The notes below the pieces were generated by a model. The model had not been told where the DNA came from and did not search any database. It was given only the letters and a program-made list of their open reading frames with translations. Both the position numbers and the translations under genes were made by a program. 64,000 bases of DNA from positions 186,001-250,000 of the forward strand of contig JADJQM010000003.1 of the NCBI GenBank assembly GCA_016712715.1, in the 5' to 3' direction. Below, piece by piece: positions 54,598 to 63,586 of the stretch. Positions within the stretch are counted from its first letter, which is position 1; each line of letters starts with the position of its first letter. Source of the DNA: Rhodospirillaceae bacterium (lineage in GTDB: Bacteria; Pseudomonadota; Alphaproteobacteria; Dongiales; Dongiaceae).

Positions 54598-56830
54598 CTA
54601 GCTGCGCAGGCGGGATGAGCTGGGGTCGAAGGGGGCTTCCTTCAGACGCGAGGCCGGCACGCGCTTGCCCATGACCTCGATCTCGAAACTGTCGCCGCTC
54701 ATCGGCAGATAAGCGAGTGCCAGCTGCTTGCCAGTCGAATGGCCGACTCACGAAGCGGCCCCAATCGGCTTCTGCCGCATTGTAGTCGGCGGTGAAGTCG
54801 CGGCCCCAGGAGCCATAGCCCTTTTCCATGCGCATGGAATGGAGCGCGCGGACGCCGAACATCTTCAAGCCATGATCGGCACCTGCTGCGCGCAGCCGTT
54901 CATAGACATGGATGAGGTTATGGGGCGCCACATAGATCTCGTAGCCGAGCTCGCCGGTGAAGCTTGCGCGGATGACCAAGGCGTCGGCGAGGCCGACATG
55001 GATCTGCCGCGCATGGAGGAAGGGGAATGCGGCATGGCTGAGATCGGTCTCGGTCAGCTGCTGCAGGACGGCGCGGGCCTTGGGGCCGGTCAGCGACAGG
55101 CCGGAATAATCGTTGGTGACGCTGCGGATGGCAACCCGCTCGCCTCTGAGATTGGTATGGAGCCAGCGCGTGTAATAGACCTCCGCGCCGCCGGAACCGA
55201 TCATCAGGAAGGTATCTTCCTTGGTGCGCGTCACGGTGAGATCGCCGAAGATGGCGCCGTTTGGCGACAGCATAGGACACAGCACGGTGCGGCCCAGAGC
55301 CGGCAGCTTGTTGCTGACGATGCGATCGAGGAACGAGGCGGCATCGGCGCCGCTCACCTCGATCTTGCCGTAGCTCGAGGTTTCCCAGATGCCGACATGC
55401 TCGCGCACCGCCTTCACCTCGGCCGCCACATGGGGGAAGGCGTTGGAGCGGCGATAGGTCGGCTCCTCCTTGGGCTCCGTGCCCTTGGGCGCGAACCAGA
55501 GCGGGTATTCCCAGCCGAAGGCCACCCCGAACAAGGCACCTTCGCTTTTCAGATGCGGATAGATGGGCGAGGTCTTGAGGGGCCTTGCCGCCGGCAGTTC
55601 CTCGTTCGGGAAGGTCATGGTGAAACGGCGGCGATAGTTTTCGGTGGTCTTTTCGAGGGTGAAGGCGCGGTTGTTATGGGCGCCGAAGCGCGCCACATCC
55701 ATCGCGAACACATCCATGCCCGGCTCGCCGTCGATGATCCAGTTGGCGACAACCATGCCGACACCGCCGCCCTGGCTGAAGCCCGCCATGACGCCACAGG
55801 CGCTGAAATAGTTGGTGAGGCCCGGCACGGGACCGACCAAAGGGTTGCCGTCGGGGGAGAACACCATCGGCCCGTTGATGGTGCGCTTGATGCCGCCCTT
55901 CTCCAGGCAGGGATAGCGCGTCATCGCAAATTCCAGCGCCGACCAGATGCGGTCGACATCTTCCTGCAGCAGTTCATGGCCGAAATCCTGCGGCGTGCCT
56001 TTCAAGGCCCAATGGCGGCAGTCATGTTCATAGGTGCCGATGAGCAGGCCCTTCTGCTCCTGGCGCATGTAGCTCTCGCCCTCGAAATCGATGGTCATCG
56101 GGATCTCGTGATCCAGCGCCTCGACCTCGGGGATCGCATTGGTGACGATGTATTCATGTTCCATCGGCAGGATCGGGAGATCGATGCCGGCCAGGCGCCC
56201 CACTTCGCGCGCCCAGAGGCCGGCGGCATTCACGACATATTCCGCCTCGATGGTGCCTTCCTTGGTCACCACCAGCCAATGGCCGTTGGGCTTCTGGCGA
56301 AGCTCCAGAACCGGGTTGCGCAGCGAGATCGTGGCGCCCTTGTTCTTCGCGGCCTTGGCATAGGCGTTGGTGACGCTGGAGGGATCAACATGGCCGTCGG
56401 CCGGATCGAACATCGCCTTGGTGAATTTGGAGGTGTCGACCAGCGGGTTGATTTTCTTCACCTCGTCCATCGAGACTTCATGGAGGCCGATACCGAGATA
56501 ATGGGCCTTGGCGAGTTCGGTCTTGAAATAATCGGCCCGCGCCTCGGTGCCGGCGAGATAGAGGCAGCCCACGCGGTGGATGCCGCAGGACTGGCCGGAT
56601 TCGCGTTCGAGCTCATCGTAGAGCTTCACGGTATAGGCCTGCAGATGCGACATGTTCGGGTCGCCATTGATCGTGTGCATGCCGCCGGCAGCGTGCCAGG
56701 TCGAGCCCGACGTCAGTTCCGAGCGTTCGACCAGCATGACATCGGTCCAGCCGCGCTTCGTCAGATGGTAAAGCACGCTCACACCGACCACGCCGCCCCC
56801 GATGACGACGACCCGCGCCTGCGATTTCAT
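54598..56830 (-). CDS. second dimethylglycine/sarcosine dehydrogenase-like flavoprotein with GcvT domain (frameshift and internal deletion near 3' end)
   Basis: Paralogue of the 48.5-50.9 kb protein. FAD motif GGGVVGVS (residues 11-18), His46 in STWHAAG, and a GcvT region with SGADAASFLDRIVSN and GELGYEIYV. After AAEADWGRFV the raw frame runs on for about 150 non-homologous residues into the palindromes. The proper C terminus (GKQLALAYLPMSGDSFE, GKRVPAS) lies in another frame ending at TAG 54598. Compared with the paralogue, about 50-60 residues are also missing at the junction near 54745-54755, so this is more than a one-base slip. Start ATG 56830 follows AAAGGGAT. Confidence 0.86.
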
Positions 56831-56970
56831 GATGCAGAGATCCCTTTTCGATCAAGCAGATAGGTTGAGCCGCCCAACGCGGCCGCGATGGCCCTAACTA
56901 TGCCAAGGCGGGGCGGGCGGAAAAGCCTGGAAATCTCATAAATCGGGTGAGTTTTCGTGTTTTGGACATG

Positions 56971-57005
56971 AAAAAGGCCCGCGGTATCACCACCGCGGGC
57001 CTTTT
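56971..57005. terminator. bidirectional Rho-independent terminator
   Basis: AAAAA-GGCCCGCGGT-ATCACC-ACCGCGGGCC-TTTT: a perfect 10-base stem with A and T tracts on either side. It lies 22 bases after the old yellow enzyme stop (minus strand). Confidence 0.9.
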
Positions 57006-57027
57006 CCTCAGGGAGCGAAGAAAGCCG

Positions 57028-58098
57028 TCAGGCGTCGACGAGATCGCTTTCCAGGGCCGGATAGTCGGTATAGCCCTTGGCGCCGCTGCCATAGAAGGTG
57101 CTGGCATCCCAGTCGTTGAGCTTGGCACCCAGGGCAAAGCGCCTGGGCAGATCCGGGTTGGCGATGAAGAGCTTGCCGAACGCCACCGCATCGGCGTTGC
57201 CGGCGGCGATGATCGCCTCGGCGCTTTCCTGGGTGAAGCCTTCATTGGCGATGTAGACGCCGCCGAACGCCTTCTTCAATTGCGGGCCAAGACTGTCCGG
57301 CTGCTGCGCCTCGCGGGCGGCGATGAAAGCAAGACCGCGATTGCCGAGCTGCTCGGCCACATAGCCGAAGGTGGCGGCCGGGTTGGAATCGCTCATGTCG
57401 TGGGAGTCACGGCGGGGGGCGAGATGCATGCCGACGCGGCCCGGGCCCCAGACCTTCAGCACCGCATCGGTCGCTTCCAGCATCAGCCGGGCGCGGTTCT
57501 CGATCGGGCCGCCATAGATGTCGGTGCGCTTGTTGGTGCCGTCCTGCAGGAACTGATCCAGGAGATAGCCGTTGGCGCCGTGCAGTTCGACACCGTCGAA
57601 GCCGGCCTTCTTCGCATTCTCGGCGCCCTGGGCGTAGGCCGCCACGATGCCGGGCAATTCGTCGAGCTCAAGGGCGCGCGGGGTCACATAGGGGCGCTGC
57701 GGCCGCACGAGGCTGACATGGCCGGCAGGGGCGATGGCGCTGGGCGCCACCGGCAGATCGCCATCCAGGAAAATCGGGTCGGAGATGCGGCCGACATGCC
57801 AGAGCTGCGCAAAGATGCGGCCGCCCGCGGCATGGACCGCGTCGGTGATCCGGCGCCAGCCTTCGACCTGGGCATCGGACCAGAGGCCGGGCGTGTCGGC
57901 ATAGCCCACACCCTGCGGCGTCACGGCAGTGGCCTCGGTCAGGATGAGGCCGGCGCCGGCGCGCTGGACGTAATAGTCCCGCATCAGATCGTTGGGTACG
58001 CGGCCTTCGCTTGCGCGGGCACGGGTCAGCGGGGCAAGGACCACGCGGTTGGGAAGACGCAGATCACCAACGGTGATCGGATCGAGGAGCTTCGACAT
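57028..58098 (-). CDS. alkene reductase, old yellow enzyme family (NemA-like)
   Basis: 356-residue FMN barrel enzyme that reduces activated alkenes or nitro compounds with NADPH. Seen: PLTRARA, LWHVGRIS, ELHGANGYLLDQFLQD (His-Asn pair for substrate), TDIYGGPIENR and a C-terminal FGKLFIANPDLP. Single-gene unit with its own terminator. Confidence 0.92.
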   Translation of the reverse strand: MSKLLDPITVGDLRLPNRVVLAPLTRARASEGRVPNDLMRDYYVQRAGAGLILTEATAVTPQGVGYADTPGLWSDAQVEGWRRITDAVHAAGGRIFAQLWHVGRISDPIFLDGDLPVAPSAIAPAGHVSLVRPQRPYVTPRALELDELPGIVAAYAQGAENAKKAGFDGVELHGANGYLLDQFLQDGTNKRTDIYGGPIENRARLMLEATDAVLKVWGPGRVGMHLAPRRDSHDMSDSNPAATFGYVAEQLGNRGLAFIAAREAQQPDSLGPQLKKAFGGVYIANEGFTQESAEAIIAAGNADAVAFGKLFIANPDLPRRFALGAKLNDWDASTFYGSGAKGYTDYPALESDLVDA

Positions 58099-58474
58099 GT
58101 GCGGGTTGCCTATCTTTGTGAAAAAGGGCGCGAATGGGTCCGGGGGTGGAACAGCGCCTGGACATGATTCCCCGCCGTCTTGTCCCCGTCCTTCTCAAGC
58201 TAGGAACCCTGGCTGCACTGCACAATGCCCAGCGACGATGGGTAGCAATGCTTTGACTGCAAAGCCTTATTTCACACGAGGTATGCTTGAAAACTGCCTG
58301 GAAACCGCCGATTGCCGTCAATTTACATAGGTAATGGTGACGACGCGGCCATCCTCGCTGGTAACGATGGCGGCGCCCGACGCCCGCCCGCGGGATATTC
58401 TGGCCTGGTAAGATGGTCTCCCGCCGGCGGTGTGCCGTACCAAGTGAACATATTTGCATCGGATTCAGAGCCCC
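58099..58474. other. 376-base intergenic region
   Basis: Divergent promoters of the old yellow enzyme and tspO should lie here. I see one weak stem GCTTTG-ACTG-CAAAGC (58250-58265) and no gene, repeat or clear operator. Confidence 0.5.
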
Positions 58475-58977
58475 ATGACCCCGTCCCCCGTCCACCACCG
58501 CCCCGGCCTTGGCCGGCAGATCGCCGTTCTCCTGGGTTTCCTGGCCGTGAGCCTCGCCTTTTCTGCCATGGGCGGTACCTTCACCGCGTCATCCATCGCC
58601 AGCTGGTATCCGACGCTCGCCAAACCCAGCTTCAACCCGCCCAACTGGATCTTCGGTCCGGTCTGGTCTCTCCTCTATGTAATGATGGCGGTGGCGGCGT
58701 GGCGCGTTTGGCGGCAGGTGGGCTGGCGCGCGGGGGGCAATCGCTCGCCCTCTATCTGGTGCAGCTCATCGTCAATCTCGCCTGGTCGGTCTTGTTCTTC
58801 GGGTTGCAGCGGCCGGACCTGGCGCTCATCGACTGCCTGCTGCTGCTGGTCCTCATCATCTTCACCGCGCTTTCCTTCTGGCGGCATGATGGTTGGGCGG
58901 CGGCGCTGTTGTTGCCCTATGCGGCCTGGGTGGCCTTTGCCGCCCTTCTCAACAGCGCCATTGTCGTCCTCAACTAG
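58475..58977 (+). CDS. tspO: TspO/MBR family protein (frame-disrupted)
   Basis: About 167-residue five-helix membrane protein that binds tetrapyrroles and other ligands. Seen: SIASWYPTLAKPSFNPPNWIFGP and GPVWSLLYVMMAVAAW, then after repair a QSLALYLVQLIVNLAWSVLFFG helix and LLPYAAWVAFAALLN. One G is missing from the G6 run at 58732-58737. The ATG at 58475 lacks a strong ribosome site. Confidence 0.86.
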
Positions 58978-59026
58978 ATCAGGCTAGAAGCTTGCCCCCT
59001 GGGGTCCCAAACGTCGAGGAAGACAC

Positions 59027-59380
59027 ATGCCGTCCTTCATGACGCCGCAGCTGACGCCGATTGTCCTGCTGGCGATTTCCAACGTCTTCATGACCTTTGC
59101 CTGGTACGGGCACCTGAAGTTCACGTCGAAGCCGCTATGGCTGGTGATCATCGCCTCCTGGGGCATCGCCTTCGTCGAATATTGCTTTGCGATCCCAGCC
59201 AACCGGATCGGGCATTCGGTCTATTCGGCGGCCGAATTGAAGACGATGCAGGAGATCATCACACTGGTCGTGTTCTGCGTCTTTTCCTGGGCCTATCTCG
59301 GCGAAGCCATTCGCTGGAACCATGCCGTGGGATTCACCCTCATCGCCGCTGCCGGTTTCTTCGTGTTCCATAAATGGTGA
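59027..59380 (+). CDS. DUF486 family membrane protein
   Basis: 117-residue protein with four hydrophobic helices (PIVLLAISNVFMTFAWYGHL; WLVIIASWGIAFVEYCFAIP; ITLVVFCVFSWAYLGE; GFTLIAAAGFFVFHKW), fitting the DUF486 family, related in layout to small multidrug transporters. ATG at 59027 behind GAGGAAG. Function unknown. Confidence 0.88.
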   Translation: MPSFMTPQLTPIVLLAISNVFMTFAWYGHLKFTSKPLWLVIIASWGIAFVEYCFAIPANRIGHSVYSAAELKTMQEIITLVVFCVFSWAYLGEAIRWNHAVGFTLIAAAGFFVFHKW

Positions 59381-59453
59381 GCGCCATGATTGCCGCAGAG
59401 CCGGCCTTGCTGCATCATACCGGTGCCTCGAACCACCGGAACTGGACCCTCTT

Positions 59454-59873
59454 TTGAGCAAGCTTACCACGCCCGATATCGAGCTGATGGCAGCCGCCAG
59501 CGATTTCATCCGCAGCCGCTACCAGGAGAACCGGCATCATATCGGGGCAGCCGTGCGCGGTGCCTCGGGGCGCATCTATCTCGGCCTCCATCTCGATACC
59601 TATGTCGGCCGCTGCTCGGTCTGCGCAGAAGCCGTAGCGCTGGGCAGCGCGCTCTCGGCGGGCGAGACCGCGATCGAAGCCATCGTCTCGGTCCGCCACC
59701 CGCGCCCTAAGGAGTTGCATGCCGAGCCGCAGGTGGTTTCGCCCTGCGGCATCTGCCGGGAGATGCTGACCGATTTTGCCCCCGGCAGCGCCGTGATCAT
59801 GTCCCATGAGGGTGATCTGAAACGGGTGGCCGTCGCTGACCTGCTACCGGAAAAATACCGGCGGGCGCTCTGA
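59454..59873 (+). CDS. cytidine deaminase-like protein
   Basis: 139-residue zinc deaminase. Zinc ligands and catalytic Glu are visible in RCSVCAEAVAL (C-A-E) and SPCGICREML (P-C-x2-C). The start is uncertain: only TTG 59454 is available in frame, though the frame upstream (about 12 codons, PPELDPLL) also looks coding, so the true N terminus may be obscured by a further frame error or use an unusual start. Role: pyrimidine salvage, or detoxification as in blasticidin deaminase. Confidence 0.8.
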   Translation: MSKLTTPDIELMAAASDFIRSRYQENRHHIGAAVRGASGRIYLGLHLDTYVGRCSVCAEAVALGSALSAGETAIEAIVSVRHPRPKELHAEPQVVSPCGICREMLTDFAPGSAVIMSHEGDLKRVAVADLLPEKYRRAL

Positions 59874-59963
59874 AAAAGGCCGATTCCGGCGCAATCTGTC
59901 GCCCTTGAAGGGTCTTTCCTTTTGCCACGGCCGGACTATGCTCCGGCGCCCGCAACGAGAGCC

Positions 59964-61054
59964 ATGATGAGCGACACACTGACCAGCACGACCACCCTTC
60001 CGACTGCCGCCGGCAGCCGATCGGCCCGCCGCAGCGTCGGGCGCTGGTTGTTGCTGTGCTGCGGCATGATCGCGGTCATGGTGCTGCTGGGGGGATCACG
60101 CGCCTCACCGATTCCGGCCTTTCCATCATGGAATGGAAGCCGCTGATGGGCGCCTTCCCGCCCTTTTCCGACCATGAATGGGAACGGGTCTTTGCGCTCT
60201 ACCGGCAGATCGCCGAGTACAAGCATGTCAATGCGGGCATGACCCTTGAGGCTTTCAAGGGCATCTTCTGGTGGGAATATTTGCACAGGCTGTGGGGCCG
60301 CCTGCTGGCCGTGGCGTTCCTGGCACCGATGGTCTGGTTCCTGATCCGGGGCCAAATCACCCGCGCCGAACTGCCGCGCCTGCTCGTGCTGTTTGCGCTG
60401 GGCGGCCTGCAGGGTGCGGTCGGCTGGTTCATGGTGGCAAGCGGTTTCCAGGACCGGGTCGATGTCAGCCAGTACCGGCTCGTCATCCACCTGATGCTGG
60501 CGCTCGCGATCTTCGCACTGATGCTGTGGTATGCGCTCGACTATCTCGATGACGTGCCGCTCGAAGGCGACGCCGCCGCAGCGGCGAAACTCGGCCGCCA
60601 TGCGCGCTGCATGAATTTGCTCATCGCCCTGGAGATCGCGCTGGGTGGCCTGGTCGCCGGCACCGATGCCGGCTACGTTTACAATGATTTTCCGCGCATG
60701 AACGGCCATTGGCTGTCGCCGAACCTGCTGCTGCTGTCACCCTGGTGGAGCAATTTCACCGAGAACCTCGCCATGGTGCAGTTCCAGCATCGGCTCACCT
60801 CGGGCTTCGTCGCCATCACCGTCATCAGTTTCCTCATCCGCGTGCGCCGGCACGATATCGCCGCCATCATCAAGCGGCGGGCACTCACTTTGCCCTTCGC
60901 GCTGGCGGCGCAGGCATTCCTCGGTATCGCAACGCTCATGCTGGTGGTGCCGATGTCGCTGGCCGTGCTGCATCAATTGGGCGCCTTCGTGCTGCTGGGC
61001 TGCGGCCTCATCGCGCAGCACGCGCTCCGCCGCCAGGCAAGGCGCCTGTCATGA
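59964..61054 (+). CDS. ctaA: heme A synthase CtaA (frame-disrupted)
   Basis: About 363-residue polytopic membrane enzyme converting heme O to heme A for cytochrome oxidase. Seen after repair: VLLGGITRLTDSGLS, MEWKPLMG, FWWEYLHRLWGR (His ligand), FQHRLTSGF and VLHQLGAFV (His ligands). One G is missing from the G6 run at 60089-60094; without it the N-terminal helix is split from the rest. The stop overlaps the next gene's ATG (ATGA). Confidence 0.9.
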
Positions 61055-62160
61055 GCGCGGAAGCCGCACCGGCGCCGGAACGGCTGCCGGTTTCCGTCAT
61101 CACCGGGTTCTTGGGCAGCGGCAAGACGACGCTGCTGAAGCATCTGCTGGCACATCCCGACATGGGCCAGACGGCCGTCATCATCAATGAATTTGGTGAA
61201 GTGGGCCTTGACCATCTGCTGGTCGAGAAGGCTGAGGACGATACCATCCTGCTTGATTCCGGATGCCTCTGCTGCACCATCCGCGGCGATCTCATCGACG
61301 CCATGCGCCGGCTCTACAAGCGCCGGCACAAGGGCGAGATCCCGCCCTTCAAGCGCGTGGTGATCGAGACCACGGGGCTGGCCGATCCGGCGCCGATCCT
61401 CCACACCTTGATGCAGGACCCGCTGCTCACCACGGTCTACCGCCTGGACGGCGTCATCGCCACGGTCGATGCGGTGAATGGCGAGATGCAGATGGACCGG
61501 CAGATGGAATCGGTGAAGCAGGCGGCGGTTGCCGACCGGCTGCTGCTCACCAAATGCGATCTGGCTGATGTGGACAGCATCGCCGCGCTGGAGGCACGCC
61601 TGCGCCGGCTCAATCCGGCGGCACCGATCCTGCGCGTCTCGAACGGTGTCGTCGATCCCGCAGCCCTGTTCAATGCCGGTCTCTACAACCCGGACAGCAA
61701 GAGCCTCGACGTGCAGCGCTGGCTGCGCGAGGAGGCCTATGTCGTGCCGCATCATGATCATGACCATCATGGGCATGACCACGGGCACGAGCATCACGGG
61801 CACGGGCAGCACGAGCACGGGCACGGGCTCGATGTGAACCGGCACGATGCGCATATCCGCGCCTTCTGTATCATCCGCGACAAGCCGCTCGACTGGGAAC
61901 GTTTCTGCGCCTGGATCGATATGCTGACGACGACCCAGGGGCCTGACCTGCTGCGCATCAAGGGCCTGCTCAGCGTCGCGGGCGAGGCGCAGCCGGTCGC
62001 CATTCACGGGGTCCAGCACCTGTTTCATCCACCGGTCCTGCTGCCGTCCTGGCCCAGCGACGACCGCCGTTCGAAGCTGGTTTTCATCACCCGCGATCTG
62101 GACCAGGTCGCGATCACCGAATCCATGACCGCGTTCCTGGACGACGCAACCGCAGCGTAA
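61051..62160 (+). CDS. CobW/COG0523 family GTP-binding metallochaperone-like protein
   Basis: 369-residue G3E GTPase. Walker A GFLGSGKTT near residues 20-28, metal motif GCLCC near 71-75, ETTGLADP, and TKCD in place of NKxD. A His/Asp-rich run (about 26 residues near 233-258) follows, which should bind Zn, Co or Ni. ATGA overlap with ctaA shows translational coupling, suggesting a link between metal delivery and heme/oxidase biogenesis or simply shared regulation. Confidence 0.9.
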   Translation: MSAEAAPAPERLPVSVITGFLGSGKTTLLKHLLAHPDMGQTAVIINEFGEVGLDHLLVEKAEDDTILLDSGCLCCTIRGDLIDAMRRLYKRRHKGEIPPFKRVVIETTGLADPAPILHTLMQDPLLTTVYRLDGVIATVDAVNGEMQMDRQMESVKQAAVADRLLLTKCDLADVDSIAALEARLRRLNPAAPILRVSNGVVDPAALFNAGLYNPDSKSLDVQRWLREEAYVVPHHDHDHHGHDHGHEHHGHGQHEHGHGLDVNRHDAHIRAFCIIRDKPLDWERFCAWIDMLTTTQGPDLLRIKGLLSVAGEAQPVAIHGVQHLFHPPVLLPSWPSDDRRSKLVFITRDLDQVAITESMTAFLDDATAA

Positions 62161-62348
62161 ACCGGCAAACCAGCCTCCCATCCCCCCCAAACGGCGCCGG
62201 AGCGGCATGAACTAACCGGCAACCGACGTTTTTCAGTTTTGCATCGCCAGGAAGATTGCTAGCTTTCGCCTTGATCGAGGGGAAACGTGAGGGCCTGCCA
62301 GGCAGCGCCGCCGGATCCTGTCCGTCAGCAACAAAGGGAGGGATAAAA

Positions 62349-63512
62349 ATGTCCGTTAAGTGGAAATTGGCCGGCACGAGCGTTGCCGCAGCCTTGGTAC
62401 TGGGCAGCATAGCTGCCCAGGCCGAACCGTTGCAGAGCATCGGCGAAGGCGAAGGCGAAGTCGCCATCGTCGCCTGGCCGGGCTATATCGAGCGCGGCGA
62501 GACCGATCCGGCCTATGATTGGGTGACCGGCTTCGAAAAGGAAACCGGCTGCAAGGTCACGGTGAAGACCGCCGGCAGCTCGGACGAGATGGTGTCGCTG
62601 ATGAATGGCGGCGGTTTCGATCTCGTCACCGCCTCGGGGGATGCCTCCGTTCGTCTCATCCGCGGCGGCACGGTGCAGGAAATCAACACCGCCCTCATCC
62701 CCGATTACGGCAAGGTCGATCCGCGCCTGCAGAGCGCCGCGTGGCACACGGTCGACGGCAAGCATTTCGGCGTGCCATGGCAGTGGGGCGCCAACGTGCT
62801 CCTCTATAACGCCGACGTGTTCGAGAATGCGCCGCAGAGCTGGTCGGTGGTGTTCGAGGAACAGACCCTGCCCGACGGCAAGTCGAACAAGGGCCGCGTT
62901 GAAGCCTATTACGGCACGATCTACCTCGCCGACGCCGCTCTCTATCTGATGGCCAACAAGCCGGAACTCGGCATCAAGGACCCCTATGAGCTGACCCAGG
63001 CCCAGTTCGATGCCGCGGTTGAACTGCTGCGCGGCCAACGCCAGATCGTCAACAAGTACTGGTCCGATGTCGTGGCCCAGATGGACGATTTCACCAATGA
63101 AGGTGTCGTCGCCTCGACCAGCTGGCCCTATCAGGTGAATGCGCTCCGTGCCGGCGGCAAGGTGCGCATCGGCTCCACGGTGCCCAAGGAAGGTGCGACC
63201 GGTTGGGCCGACACCACGATGATGCATGCCGAGGCACCGCATCCCAACTGCGCCTACAAATGGCTCAACCACTCGTTGACCAATGTGGCACAGGCGGGGA
63301 CCGCGTCCTGGTTCGGCAGCGTGCCGGCCGTGACGGCCGCGTGCGAGGATCCGATCCTGGGCGGCACGGGCTGCGTCGCCAACGGTTCGCAGCTCTTTGC
63401 CCGCATCCATTTCTGGCGTACGCCGGAAAAGGATTGCCCGACCCAGGGCGGTGCCTGTGTGCCCTACAAGGATTGGGTGGCAGCCGTCCAGTCGGTCCAG
63501 AGCGGACAGTAA
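62349..63512 (+). CDS. spermidine/putrescine-type ABC transporter substrate-binding protein
   Basis: 387-residue secreted protein with signal peptide ending near AAQAEP and a PBP type 2 fold (EGEVAIVAWPGYIERG; GFDLVTASGD; VPWQWGANVLLYNADVF; PYQVNALRAGG). Relatives bind polyamines or other cationic amines; a quaternary amine is conceivable given the betaine genes nearby. ATG at 62349 follows GGGAGGG. Confidence 0.88.
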   Translation: MSVKWKLAGTSVAAALVLGSIAAQAEPLQSIGEGEGEVAIVAWPGYIERGETDPAYDWVTGFEKETGCKVTVKTAGSSDEMVSLMNGGGFDLVTASGDASVRLIRGGTVQEINTALIPDYGKVDPRLQSAAWHTVDGKHFGVPWQWGANVLLYNADVFENAPQSWSVVFEEQTLPDGKSNKGRVEAYYGTIYLADAALYLMANKPELGIKDPYELTQAQFDAAVELLRGQRQIVNKYWSDVVAQMDDFTNEGVVASTSWPYQVNALRAGGKVRIGSTVPKEGATGWADTTMMHAEAPHPNCAYKWLNHSLTNVAQAGTASWFGSVPAVTAACEDPILGGTGCVANGSQLFARIHFWRTPEKDCPTQGGACVPYKDWVAAVQSVQSGQ

Positions 63513-63531
63513 CCCTTTCTGATATCTGATC

Positions 63532-63565
63532 GGGGCGGATCAGCAATGATCCGCCCCATTTCTTT
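63532..63565 (+). terminator. strong stem-loop between binding-protein and ATPase genes
   Basis: GGGGCGGATCA pairs perfectly with TGATCCGCCCC (11 bases, loop GCAA), followed by ATTTCTTT. It lies 19 bases after the binding-protein stop and would partly terminate or protect the upstream message. Confidence 0.85.
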
Positions 63566-63586
63566 AGCAGCGATACGGATTGTATC

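Noticed and set aside
54728..56863. 711-codon plus-strand open frame
   Set aside because: It lies entirely opposite the conserved DMGDH-like gene; its Asp/Ala/Gly/His-rich residues are typical of antisense translation of high-GC coding DNA.
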